Below are positions 37,836 to 46,174 of a stretch of 64,000 nt of DNA, one piece after another. Both the position numbers and the translations under genes were made by a program. Source of the DNA: an uncultured Chitinophagaceae bacterium (GTDB taxonomy: Bacteria > Bacteroidota > Bacteroidia > Chitinophagales > Chitinophagaceae). Each line of letters starts with the position of its first letter. Within the stretch, counting starts at the first letter, position 1. The stretch is taken from the NCBI GenBank assembly GCA_937873715.1, contig CALMYJ010000027.1, forward strand, positions 1 to 64,000, given 5' to 3'. The notes under the pieces were generated by a model that saw nothing but the letters and a program-made list of their open reading frames with translations, searched no databases and was not told where the DNA came from.

Positions 37836-39179
37836 TTATATCAGCCGTATCATCTTCTCCGGATTTTGCTCTACAAAACTGTAAATACTGTTGCGGATGG
37901 TATCATTATCTGCATAGGGCTGCAATAAATTTTTGAGCTGGTGGCTGGATTGCAGCGGCTGCTGCGCCGGGATATACCCCATGCCCCAAAAGCAGCCCCT
38001 GTCAATAAGGAGGCAGAGTTTTTCATTGTCATTTTTGCCATCATCCACCACCGCAAATGTGGGTAATTGCTGATCCAGGGCTTCTAATGCCTTTTTAATT
38101 TTACCATTATATTTTGCCGGCGGATCAAGAAAGGCAAGATCATTTTCGGTAAAAGCTGTCTTATCGAGAAAGCACAGTTTTTCATTGAGTTCAAATTCTT
38201 CCACCATTTTTTTTAGCATCACCATGCCTTCGTGCAGCAGGTTAAAACTGTACAGGTGTGGCAGGTGTTTCTTTTTACGGTCGATGGCCAGGCGGATAAA
38301 GCCGCGGCTGTCTTCAAAGCTGTATAAGGCAAAGCGCTGCCCGGGCTGCTTTTGGCTTACATTGTATTTGGGCCAGTGTTTTTTTATTTCGGCACTTTCC
38401 AGCACAATAGCTTCCAGTTCGGTGGCACATTCCCGGTAGGTGATTTTATGAATGTTGCGTAAAAAATTCTGCCGCTTGCGGTCGGGGTCGTTGTGGGTAA
38501 AATGGCTGGTTACTCTTTTCTTTAAGTTTACAGCTTTACCGGTATAAATGATTTTATGCTTGGCATTGTGAAAATAATATACGCCGGGGCAGGTGGGCAG
38601 TTGTTCAATATCTTTTTTATCTAAGTGCAGCGGCAGCCATTGTTCGCCAGATGATTTTTTGAGCATCTGCTGTATGGCAGTTTCGCCGCCATTAGCCAGG
38701 TAATGTTCAAAAAGTTTTACGGTAGCCAGTGCATCGCCACCGGCACGGTGCCTGCCGTTGATGGCAATATCAAAATGCCTGCACAGGTTGCCCAGGCTGT
38801 AAGAGGGCAGGCCGGGAAAGATTTTGCGGCCAAGCCTTACGGTACAAAGTTTTTTACTGTACAGTTCAAAACCACAGGCTTTAAGCTGGTGGTTAATAAA
38901 AGAATAATCAAAGTTTACATTGTGTGCTACAAAAATATTGTTGCAAAGCAGTTCGTACAGTACAGGGGCAATGGCTTCAAATGCAGGCGCATCCTTAACT
39001 GTATCATTGCTGATACCGGTAAGGGCAGTGATATAAGGGGGGATTTTTTGCAGTGGATTTACCAGTGTTTCAAAATGCCGGGTAACCCTGTTGCCATCAT
39101 GTATATACACGGCTATTTCGGTAATGCCATTGGCAGCAGCATGACCGCCGGTGGTTTCTATATCTACAATTGCATACAT
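37836..39179 (-). CDS. DEDDh exonuclease fused to GIY-YIG nuclease domain
   Basis: 447 residues from the ATG at 39179; the open frame starts further upstream at 39254 but the extra residues are not conserved in type. The N-terminal half is a DnaQ-like 3'-5' exonuclease (YAIVDIETTGG, HNVNFDYSFI near 87, HRAGGDALAT near 150). A GIY-YIG domain as in UvrC follows (CPGVYYFHNAKHKIIYTG near 214). This pairing occurs in Bacteroidota and Actinobacteria, and a role in DNA repair is likely but unproven. UvrC's other domains are missing. Confidence 0.85.
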   Translation of the reverse strand: MYAIVDIETTGGHAAANGITEIAVYIHDGNRVTRHFETLVNPLQKIPPYITALTGISNDTVKDAPAFEAIAPVLYELLCNNIFVAHNVNFDYSFINHQLKACGFELYSKKLCTVRLGRKIFPGLPSYSLGNLCRHFDIAINGRHRAGGDALATVKLFEHYLANGGETAIQQMLKKSSGEQWLPLHLDKKDIEQLPTCPGVYYFHNAKHKIIYTGKAVNLKKRVTSHFTHNDPDRKRQNFLRNIHKITYRECATELEAIVLESAEIKKHWPKYNVSQKQPGQRFALYSFEDSRGFIRLAIDRKKKHLPHLYSFNLLHEGMVMLKKMVEEFELNEKLCFLDKTAFTENDLAFLDPPAKYNGKIKKALEALDQQLPTFAVVDDGKNDNEKLCLLIDRGCFWGMGYIPAQQPLQSSHQLKNLLQPYADNDTIRNSIYSFVEQNPEKMIRLI

Positions 39180-39307
39180 CACTTCAAATGTAGCAACTGC
39201 AGGCGTAAGTGTGTAAATGTGTAAAAGAGTTTTATGGTAAAATTTTATTTTCACCGATGTTTGGTTGGGAACCTTAAATTTCGCCCTTAAAAATTGTACA
39301 CTATCCC

Positions 39308-40789
39308 ATGGCTTTAAGTAAAATATGGAGCGCTTTTATCGTAATAGCAATTGTACTCGCCGGTTACAAATGCTTGTTCGTTGACGGGCAGAGCGATATT
39401 TTTTCAAGAATGGTGGCCGGTAAGGCCGACGACAGTTACAGTTGCTATGCCCTTGGTGCACCGGCAGGTATGAGTGTTGACAGTTTTTTTAAAAAAGCAG
39501 CACCATTTGCGTATAGCCGTAAGCTTAATGCAGAAGATTGTAATACGATAGTTACCGATGATGTAAAAGGGGATTCAGTAGTAATGCTCAAAGCAAAGCT
39601 GCCAGCATTAAAAGTGTTTACCTACGCACAGGTGCTTAACCGCCTGCAAAAACCGGTGGATGGGGTGATAGAAACCTGTAAGGCAGCCGTAAATATTTGT
39701 ATCGGGCTTATTGGTATCATGGCATTATTTATGGGTTTTATGGGCATTGCCGAAAGGGCAGGAGGGGTGCGGTTTTTATCAAGAATCATTGGCCCGTTTT
39801 TTTCAAAAATTTTTCCTGAATTACCCAAGGGGCACCCGGCGCTGGGCCACATGGTGATGAATTTTTCGGCCAACCTGCTGGGGTTAGATAATGCTGCCAC
39901 ACCTTTCGGGCTAAAAGCTATGGAAAGCCTGCAGGAAATTAACCCCAATAAGGCGGTGGCTTCCAATTCGCAAATCATGTTTTTGTGTATGCATGCTTCC
40001 GGGCCGGTACTCATTCCCGTTAGTATCATTGCTATACGGGCATCGGCCAGGGCGGCTAATCCTACGGATATTTTTATTCCCTGTATGATTGCCACATTTG
40101 TAGCCACCGTAACGGCCATGTGTGTGGTGGCATTTAAGCAGCGTATTCAATTATTTAATGCAGTGGTGTTGGGCTGGCTGCTGGGGCTTTCGGCTATTAT
40201 TGCTGCACTGGTGCTGTATATTACCCGGCTGGATGCGGATGGGGTACAGTCTTTTTCGGGTATACTCAGCAATGGGCTGATACTGCTGATATTTATTTTG
40301 ATTGTTGCCGGCGGCCTGTATAAAAAAATTGATTTGTTCGATGCTTTTATCAGTGGTGCCAAAGGGGGCTTTGAAACTGCGGTAAAAATTATTCCTTACC
40401 TGGTAGGTATGCTGGTGGCCATTAGTATGCTGCGCAACAGCGGTGCATTTGATGTGGTGATAAATGGATTAAAAAACTTGTTTACCGCTTTGGGTACAGA
40501 TACCGGTTTTGTAGATGGCTTGCCCACCGCTATCATCAAACCTTTTAGCGGTGGTGGCGCCAGGGGTATGATGGTGGATACCATGAAAACCTTTGGCCCC
40601 GATTCGTTTGCAGGAAGATTGAGTTGTGTATTACAGGGCTCATCCGATACTACGTTTTATGTAATAGCGGTGTACTTTGGCGCTGTTGCGGTTAAAAACA
40701 CCCGTTATACCATTGGGGTAATGTTGTTAGCCGATTTGGTGGCGGTGGTTACGGCTATTGGGCTGAGTTATTTGTTTTTTGGGAGCTGA
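39308..40789 (+). CDS. SpmA-SpmB fusion, nucleoside-recognition domain membrane protein
   Basis: 493 residues. An N-terminal SpmA-like half (NLLGLDNAATPFGLKAM near 195) is joined to a SpmB-like half (IIKPFSGGGARGMM near 415 and LQGSSDTTFYVIAVYFG near 440). Together they give ten or so membrane helices with two nucleoside-recognition (gate) domains. In Bacillus the two separate proteins affect spore dehydration. In this non-spore-forming phylum the fused form is probably a transporter with unknown substrate. A soluble insertion of about 90 residues follows the first helix. Confidence 0.85.
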   Translation: MALSKIWSAFIVIAIVLAGYKCLFVDGQSDIFSRMVAGKADDSYSCYALGAPAGMSVDSFFKKAAPFAYSRKLNAEDCNTIVTDDVKGDSVVMLKAKLPALKVFTYAQVLNRLQKPVDGVIETCKAAVNICIGLIGIMALFMGFMGIAERAGGVRFLSRIIGPFFSKIFPELPKGHPALGHMVMNFSANLLGLDNAATPFGLKAMESLQEINPNKAVASNSQIMFLCMHASGPVLIPVSIIAIRASARAANPTDIFIPCMIATFVATVTAMCVVAFKQRIQLFNAVVLGWLLGLSAIIAALVLYITRLDADGVQSFSGILSNGLILLIFILIVAGGLYKKIDLFDAFISGAKGGFETAVKIIPYLVGMLVAISMLRNSGAFDVVINGLKNLFTALGTDTGFVDGLPTAIIKPFSGGGARGMMVDTMKTFGPDSFAGRLSCVLQGSSDTTFYVIAVYFGAVAVKNTRYTIGVMLLADLVAVVTAIGLSYLFFGS

Positions 40790-41048
40790 CCTTACACTTC
40801 ATTTGTAGTGAAGCGCTATGCCGCCCCGTCGCCAGTTGCAATGCTGTGTAAACAACCATCTATAAGGAGAGGGCAGTAAAACGTAGCTTTTTGTATGAAG
40901 GATGAAATCTTTTTTTACCTAAGTATATGGATTAAACGCTAAAAAAAATGAGGTTGCAATGAACAAAAAGCATTACCAATAAATAGTCTTAAAAAACAGT
41001 TGTGTAAAAAACAAACCTGTGTAATGTCAATGTTCTTTACGGCAAAAA

Positions 41049-41477
41049 TTACTTCCCGTCGCTTTCAATAAGAATTAATGCTTCATCAGGGTTCATCACT
41101 GGCAATACACTTTTCTTAAAATCTTTAGTGTTACGGGTTACGATAAAGTCAATCTTTTTTAAGCTAAGTGCACAATTATACTGAATAGCATCTTCAAAAT
41201 CTTTTAAATCCGATTTTAATGAAGTCTTTATAATGGCCTTTGTAACATCTGCTATTTCTGTCATCTGTGATAATTCATCCAGGAGTTTAATTGTTTCTGC
41301 ATTTGAAAATGACTGCCGCAATATGTAGTAGATATTATTATAGGATACAGCAGATATATACAGTCTAATTTTGCCCAAAACTGCGTAGTTGAAAATGCCT
41401 GTGGCCGCAACTGAAAATGGTTTCCTGTCTGCAAGAAAATCTATAATTACATTGGTATCTAAGAAGATTTGTTTCAT
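41049..41477 (-). CDS. PIN-domain protein, VapC-like toxin
   Basis: 142 residues with the PIN-domain pattern of acidic residues: FLDTNVIIDFL at 5-15, KDFEDAIQY near 93 and VTRNTKDFK near 114. PIN toxins cut RNA. It overlaps the upstream antitoxin gene by four bases, the standard toxin-antitoxin layout. Confidence 0.85.
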   Translation of the reverse strand: MKQIFLDTNVIIDFLADRKPFSVAATGIFNYAVLGKIRLYISAVSYNNIYYILRQSFSNAETIKLLDELSQMTEIADVTKAIIKTSLKSDLKDFEDAIQYNCALSLKKIDFIVTRNTKDFKKSVLPVMNPDEALILIESDGK

Positions 41478-41722
41478 TTTTTATATTTCTTAGATAAGGC
41501 ATTTGTCATTTCATTTTTATAATCAAAATCATCGGGCAGCTTTATTATTCCTTTAAGCTTTAAAACTTTTGGAGAAACAGGAAGCGTATTAGTATCCTTT
41601 TCACTGATTGATTTCAGGTAATTTTCAACCAGGTGCGAAAGGCTTTTCCCTTTTTTTTGCGCATATTTTTTAGCCGAAATGATTACTTTATCTTCAATTG
41701 TCAATGTTAATTTTGTAGTCAT
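41474..41722 (-). CDS. Putative antitoxin of the PIN-toxin pair
   Basis: 82 residues from the ATG at 41722. The N-terminus (TTKLTLTIEDKVIISAKKYAQKKGKSLSHLVENYL) looks like a ribbon-helix-helix DNA-binding segment, and the C-terminal part would bind the toxin. An in-frame ATG at 41758 is possible. The palindrome ATACGTAT at 41747-41754 just upstream could be the site for self-repression. Confidence 0.78.
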   Translation of the reverse strand: MTTKLTLTIEDKVIISAKKYAQKKGKSLSHLVENYLKSISEKDTNTLPVSPKVLKLKGIIKLPDDFDYKNEMTNALSKKYKK

Positions 41723-41797
41723 TACACGTGCTTTTATATAATAAAGATACGTATTCAATACAAGAGAACAGATTTATTTTTTGAATTTTCCGGATAT

Positions 41798-41832
41798 AAA
41801 AAAGCCCTCAACAAATGCCGAGGGCTTTTTTA
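41798..41832 (-). terminator. Terminator after the MFS transporter gene
   Basis: GCCCTC (41804-41809) and GAGGGC (41820-41825), flanked by A and T runs, form a short GC-rich hairpin, strand-symmetric, 20 bases past the transporter stop. Confidence 0.8.
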
Positions 41833-41851
41833 TGATAGGGAGTTCATTTTT

Positions 41852-43276
41852 TTATAAATCTGTAATCGGCTTGTACTTTGGCACCAGTGTTTTCATTACA
41901 ATCCAGCCAATTAAATAAGCAACCGCACAAATGGAAAAGATGATGAAGTAGCCGGCTTCTTTACCCGTAAAGCTGGCAAACTGCATTTGGGTGCTGCCGG
42001 CATGTTCGAATAAAACGCCCGAGCCTTTATTGATTAAAAACGAGCCGATACCACCAGCCATACCGCCGATGCCCGTAATGGTGGCAATCGCTTTTTTAGG
42101 AAACATATCACCCACAGTAGAAAATATGTTGGCCGACCACGACTGGTGTGCCGCACCGGCAATGCCAATAATAATTACGGGCAGCCAGGGGCTGTACCGG
42201 CCCAGTGGCTGGGCCAGTAAGGCCAGCAGGGGAAAGAAGGCAAAAATGAGCATTGCTTTCATCCTGCCGTCGTAAGGGTTCATCCCTTTTTTCTCTACAA
42301 AGTAAGTGGGCAGCCAGCCGCCAATGATTGAAAAAAGTGTAATCATATACAAAACAAACAGCGGCAGGGCACTTTGTGTGCCGTCCATTTTGTAAATATC
42401 TTTCAGGTAGGCCGGGGTCCAAAACAGGTAAAACCACCATACGCCATCCGTCATAAACTTACCAAATACAAAGGCCCAGGTTTGCTTGTAGCGAAAGCAG
42501 TCAGAAAAGGATACTTTCTTTTGTGCATTTTCCGGCGATTGCTGTATGGCCGCATCTGCAGCCATATCCTGCTGAATATAGGTTAACTCCTCGGCATTTA
42601 CCTTGGGGTGTACTTCTGGTTTTTTATACATCACCGTCCAGAAACCCATCCACACAAAGCCTACGGCGCCAATAATGATGAAGGCCATTTCCCAACCCCA
42701 TGCTTTAGCAATAAAAGGGATGGTTACCGGTGCAGCCAGTGCACCTACAGTGGCCCCTGCATTAAAAATGCTGGTAGAAAGTGCCCTGTCTTTTTTAGGA
42801 AAATATTCGGCGGTGGTTTTTATGGCAGCCGGAAAGTTGCCGGCTTCACCCAGTGCCAGTACAAAACGGGCAAAGATGAAAAGCGATACTGAAGTGGAAG
42901 TAATTAGTGCAGCTTTATCAAAAGCACCAAGGGCATCTTTTGCACCTTCAAACCCCACCAGCCACTTACCGGTAAGGATACCCGAAGTGGCGATGCCACA
43001 AAAGGCATGTATACAGGCCCCTGCCGACCAGATGCCGATAGCCCAGAGGAATCCTTTTTTGGTATCCAGCCAGTCCACAAACTTGCCGGCAAACAACATA
43101 GATACTGCATAAAATATGGAAAACAGTGCCGTAATAGTACCATAGTCGCTGTCCGTCCAGTGAAATTCTGGCACCAGGTAATCTTTCCAAGTGAGGGAAA
43201 GCACCTGCCTGTCGAGGTAATTAATGGTTGTGGCAAAAAATAACAAACCACAAATCTTCCAGCGGTACTTGGTCAT
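41852..43276 (-). CDS. MFS transporter, hexuronate (ExuT-like) group
   Basis: 474 residues from the ATG at 43276; a start at 43306 would add ten polar residues. Twelve transmembrane helices are apparent. The signature of the anion:cation symporter family is seen in TTINYLDRQVLSL near the N-terminus, and GEAGNFPAAIKTTAEYFPKK near 160 is typical of ExuT/GudP-like transporters of hexuronates. Its place beside KDPG aldolase and KDG kinase supports galacturonate or glucuronate uptake. Confidence 0.85.
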   Translation of the reverse strand: MTKYRWKICGLLFFATTINYLDRQVLSLTWKDYLVPEFHWTDSDYGTITALFSIFYAVSMLFAGKFVDWLDTKKGFLWAIGIWSAGACIHAFCGIATSGILTGKWLVGFEGAKDALGAFDKAALITSTSVSLFIFARFVLALGEAGNFPAAIKTTAEYFPKKDRALSTSIFNAGATVGALAAPVTIPFIAKAWGWEMAFIIIGAVGFVWMGFWTVMYKKPEVHPKVNAEELTYIQQDMAADAAIQQSPENAQKKVSFSDCFRYKQTWAFVFGKFMTDGVWWFYLFWTPAYLKDIYKMDGTQSALPLFVLYMITLFSIIGGWLPTYFVEKKGMNPYDGRMKAMLIFAFFPLLALLAQPLGRYSPWLPVIIIGIAGAAHQSWSANIFSTVGDMFPKKAIATITGIGGMAGGIGSFLINKGSGVLFEHAGSTQMQFASFTGKEAGYFIIFSICAVAYLIGWIVMKTLVPKYKPITDL

Positions 43277-43398
43277 TGTGCCGCCTGTAGTTGGTGTTGA
43301 AGGCATCCGTTAAAATTTATAGAAGCAATCGGGATTCATTGATATCTGTATATACTGGTAAAATTAGAGGGTTAATGTGGTTGATGCTGTATTATTTT

Positions 43399-43433
43399 CC
43401 TAAACCCTAAACCCTAAACCTTATACCCTACAC
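43399..43433 (+). repeat. Telomere-like 7-base tandem repeat
   Basis: Five seven-base units: CCTAAAC three times, then CTTATAC and CCTACAC. The first three match the plant-type telomere unit CCCTAAA. It lies between the eda and MFS genes, with no coding sequence through it. Confidence 0.85.
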
Positions 43434-43452
43434 CAACCATCAACCTTAATTC

Positions 43453-44118
43453 TTACCCCTTTCTTAGTTCCGCAATTGTGGCCAGCACCTCTTTAGTAAG
43501 CGTTTCAATTTTTGCATAGTCTTTCGCTTCAAGTAATGGCTTGCTGATTAATTTGCTGCCCATACCCACGGCAACCACGCCGGCTTTAAACCAGCCACCG
43601 ATATTTTCTTTGGTGGTATCCACACCGCCGGTAGGCATAAAAATCAGGTTGGGGAAAAGCTCTTTAATGGCGCTCATAAAATCAGGCCCCAGGATATTGC
43701 CGGGGAAAAGTTTTACAAATTTTGCCCCTAAAGTTTCGGCGGCAATAATTTCAGATGGCGTCATACAGCCGGGTACCCACAGCATATTGTGCTTGTCGGC
43801 CACTTCGGCTGCCGAAGGCACCAGGCCGGGAGAAATGATGTAATCAGCACCGGCATCAATAAAAGCCTGGGCCTGTTCGCCGTTTTTAATGGTGCCTACA
43901 CCGAGGTACATGCCTTTTAATTCGGTGTCGCAAAGGTTGCGCATGGCTTTAAAATTGTTCAATGCGGCTTCGCCACGGTTGGTGTATTCCACCGTGCGGA
44001 TACCGGCACGGTAAATGGCACGCAGTACTTCAAGCGTAACCTCGGTGTCTTTGTAAAAATAAAGCGGAAGAATTCCCTGTTCCGGGATGAGTTTCAGTAT
44101 TGTTTCTTTCGTGTTCAT
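43453..44118 (-). CDS. eda: 2-keto-3-deoxy-6-phosphogluconate aldolase (KDPG/KHG aldolase)
   Basis: 221 residues. The Schiff-base lysine K136 is in KFVKLFPGN, the general acid/base glutamate is E44 in RTVEYTNRG, and GADYIISPGL and MPTGGVD are in their usual places. It splits KDPG into pyruvate and glyceraldehyde-3-phosphate, the last step of hexuronate breakdown. It is divergent from kdgK across about 200 bases and is followed by the transporter gene, 147 bases further. Confidence 0.93.
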   Translation of the reverse strand: MNTKETILKLIPEQGILPLYFYKDTEVTLEVLRAIYRAGIRTVEYTNRGEAALNNFKAMRNLCDTELKGMYLGVGTIKNGEQAQAFIDAGADYIISPGLVPSAAEVADKHNMLWVPGCMTPSEIIAAETLGAKFVKLFPGNILGPDFMSAIKELFPNLIFMPTGGVDTTKENIGGWFKAGVVAVGMGSKLISKPLLEAKDYAKIETLTKEVLATIAELRKG

Positions 44119-44175
44119 ACAGCTTTTTTATTGGGCAACAATGTTAGTTCAAATTGTGTGCAGGATATGAATTTT

Positions 44176-44228
44176 TTACGCAATCGTTGACAACTGCCTG
44201 AGGCACAGTTCCGCAAACGATGGCGTAA
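44176..44228. promoter_or_regulatory. Imperfect inverted repeat, possible LacI-type operators
   Basis: TTACGCAATCGTTG (44176-44189) and CAAACGATGGCGTAA (44214-44228) are inverted near-copies. Each contains a CG-centred box, GCAATCGTTGAC (44180-44191) and GCAAACGATGGC (44213-44224), similar to the general LacI-family operator GCAAnCGnTTGC with two and one mismatches. It sits in the control region shared by eda and kdgK. Confidence 0.5.
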
Positions 44229-44317
44229 TTTTTTATCCCCAATCATTATAGTTTTCTCAAATAAAGCCAGAGATTTGCTCCACTTTTAAAAACCAAAGTA
44301 AAAAATCTTTAACGATT

Positions 44318-45343
44318 ATGCCCAAAAAAGTAGTTACGTTAGGTGAAATAATGCTCCGCTTGTCAACCCCCGATTTTAAAAGATTTGTTCAGGCCGATAC
44401 TTTTGATGTTACTTATGGTGGTGGCGAAGCCAATGTGGCGGCAGCTATCTGCAATTATGGTGAACAAGGTGTTTTTGTAACCAAAGTGCCCAACAATGCT
44501 ATTGGTCAGTCGGCCATCAACCACCTGCGTCGTTATGGTGTAGATACACAGCATATTGCCCGTGGCGGCGACAGGCTGGGTATTTATTTCCTCGAAACCG
44601 GTGCTTCCATGAGGGCTTCACAGGTTATTTACGACCGTGCCGGTGCTTCAATAGCCGAAGTGGATGCCGCAGAATTTGATTTCGACAAAATATTTGATGG
44701 TGCCGACTGGTTCCACACTACAGGTATTACCCCTGCATTAAGTGATAAAGCGGCTGCATTAACCGAAGCTGCCCTTAAAGCTGCCAAAGCAAAAGGTATT
44801 ACAACAAGCATAGACCTTAACTACCGTAAAAAATTGTGGAGCAAGGAAAAAGCCCGTGAAGTAATGAGCAGGCTTTGCCAGTATGTAGATGTTTGTATCG
44901 GTAATGAAGAAGATGCGGATACCACTTTGGGTTTTAAAGCTGCCCATACTGATGTTACCAAAGGCGAATTAAACCTAGATGGCTTTAAAGATGTATTTAA
45001 GCAGATGAAAGACAAATTTGGTTTCAAATTTATCGCTTCATCCCTGCGTGAAAGTTACAGTGCAAGCGATAACGGCTGGAGTGCACTGGTATACGATGGC
45101 AACGAGTTTTACCACACCAAAAAATATAATGTGCGTATTGTAGACCGTGTGGGCAGTGGCGACAGTTTTGCCAGCGGCCTTATTTACGGGCTGGTAACCG
45201 GCATGCCGATGAAGGATGCTGCTGAATTTGGTGTGGCTGCATCTGCACTTAAGCATACCATTCCGGGAGATTTAAACCACGCTACACTTAGTGATGTAAA
45301 AGAGTTGGTGAAAGGCGATGGCAGCGGAAGGGTGCAAAGATAA
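44318..45343 (+). CDS. kdgK: 2-keto-3-deoxygluconate kinase, PfkB family
   Basis: 341 residues. N-terminal GGGEANVAAAICNYG and the C-terminal catalytic motif DRVGSGDSFASGLIYG (near 270) are PfkB signatures; the aspartate in GSGD is the base. In this context it phosphorylates KDG to KDPG, the substrate of the divergent eda product. Sugar kinases are hard to separate by sequence alone, so the substrate assignment leans on the neighbours. Confidence 0.88.
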   Translation: MPKKVVTLGEIMLRLSTPDFKRFVQADTFDVTYGGGEANVAAAICNYGEQGVFVTKVPNNAIGQSAINHLRRYGVDTQHIARGGDRLGIYFLETGASMRASQVIYDRAGASIAEVDAAEFDFDKIFDGADWFHTTGITPALSDKAAALTEAALKAAKAKGITTSIDLNYRKKLWSKEKAREVMSRLCQYVDVCIGNEEDADTTLGFKAAHTDVTKGELNLDGFKDVFKQMKDKFGFKFIASSLRESYSASDNGWSALVYDGNEFYHTKKYNVRIVDRVGSGDSFASGLIYGLVTGMPMKDAAEFGVAASALKHTIPGDLNHATLSDVKELVKGDGSGRVQR

Positions 45344-45407
45344 TTTCTGTAATCCCCACAGAAATTCAACTACGGGTTTTGTCTTGGTTATAGAGTTTTA
45401 TTTTCAA

Positions 45408-45442
45408 TCAGGCCCTTCTCTTTCCGGGAAGGGCATTTTTTA
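45408..45442 (+). terminator. Terminator after kdgK
   Basis: GCCCTTC (45412-45418) and GAAGGGC (45428-45434) followed by ATTTTTT. It lies between kdgK and the YhcH-like gene, so the latter is reduced by termination or has its own promoter. Confidence 0.8.
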
Positions 45443-45453
45443 AAAAATACAGT

Positions 45454-45903
45454 ATGATTGTTGATTCCTTACAAAATGCACAGCGTTATATCAGCCTCCA
45501 TCCTTCATTTGCCAAAGCATTTGAGTTTGTAAATAGTCTTAATCTTGAAACACTTGAGGCAGGTAAGTTTGAAATAGATGGCAAAGCGTTACATGCATCC
45601 GTTTCAGCAAAAGACGGGGTGCCTGCAGGTGATGCTAAATACGAAGCACACGATAATTATATTGATATACAGGTGTGTCCTTCAGGAACCGAACAAATAG
45701 GCTGGAGCCCAAGGGAAAAATGTACTGATATAAAAATTCCTTACAATGCCGAAAAGGATGTAACCATTTACAATGTTACACAGCCGGATACTTACATCCA
45801 GCTAAATCCAGGACAGTTTGCCATTTTTTATCCCGAAGATGTGCATGGCCCCATGATTGGGACCGGCCCGGTAAAAAAGTTGGTGGTTAAAGTAAAATTG
45901 TAG
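45454..45903 (+). CDS. YhcH/YjgK/YiaL family protein
   Basis: 149 residues, the usual length. Family motifs are EAHDNYIDIQVCPSGTEQIGW (split near residue 70) and FAIFYPEDVHGPMI near 128, with histidines that line a metal or sugar site in the cupin-like fold. Family members occur in sialic-acid and hexuronate loci, probably handling sugar anomers or acids. Location next to kdgK fits hexuronate metabolism. Confidence 0.85.
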   Translation: MIVDSLQNAQRYISLHPSFAKAFEFVNSLNLETLEAGKFEIDGKALHASVSAKDGVPAGDAKYEAHDNYIDIQVCPSGTEQIGWSPREKCTDIKIPYNAEKDVTIYNVTQPDTYIQLNPGQFAIFYPEDVHGPMIGTGPVKKLVVKVKL

Positions 45904-45923
45904 ATAAGAAGAACCATTAAATA

Positions 45924-45944
45924 GTACAGCACCCGGTGCTGTAC
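45924..45944. repeat. Perfect 10-base palindrome arms
   Basis: GTACAGCACC and GGTGCTGTAC are perfect inverted copies with one base between them, 20 bases beyond the YhcH-like stop. There is no T run, so it is either the GC part of a weak terminator or a protein-binding site. Confidence 0.7.
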
Positions 45945-45997
45945 ACTGTATGCCGGCAAAACGGCAATAATTTTGTTCCTGATGAATAAATTAACGG

Positions 45998-46025
45998 AAT
46001 GCAGTTTAACACTGCATTTTTTTTG
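45998..46025 (+). terminator. Terminator downstream of the YhcH-like gene
   Basis: AATGCAG (45998-46004) and CTGCATT (46012-46018) followed by a run of T. It closes the kdgK-yhcH region before the pectate lyase gene. Confidence 0.8.
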
Positions 46026-46174
46026 TTTGCTACTGGCATCGTTTGCATAAAAATATGCTGCCCCGGGACTACATTTCGTTAATTTACAGCGTCTTGGTAC
46101 AACACTTGCCTGATAGCCTGTAACCATTTAAATTTTCCATTTGGAAAAAATTAATACCATTCCAAAAACAGGCA

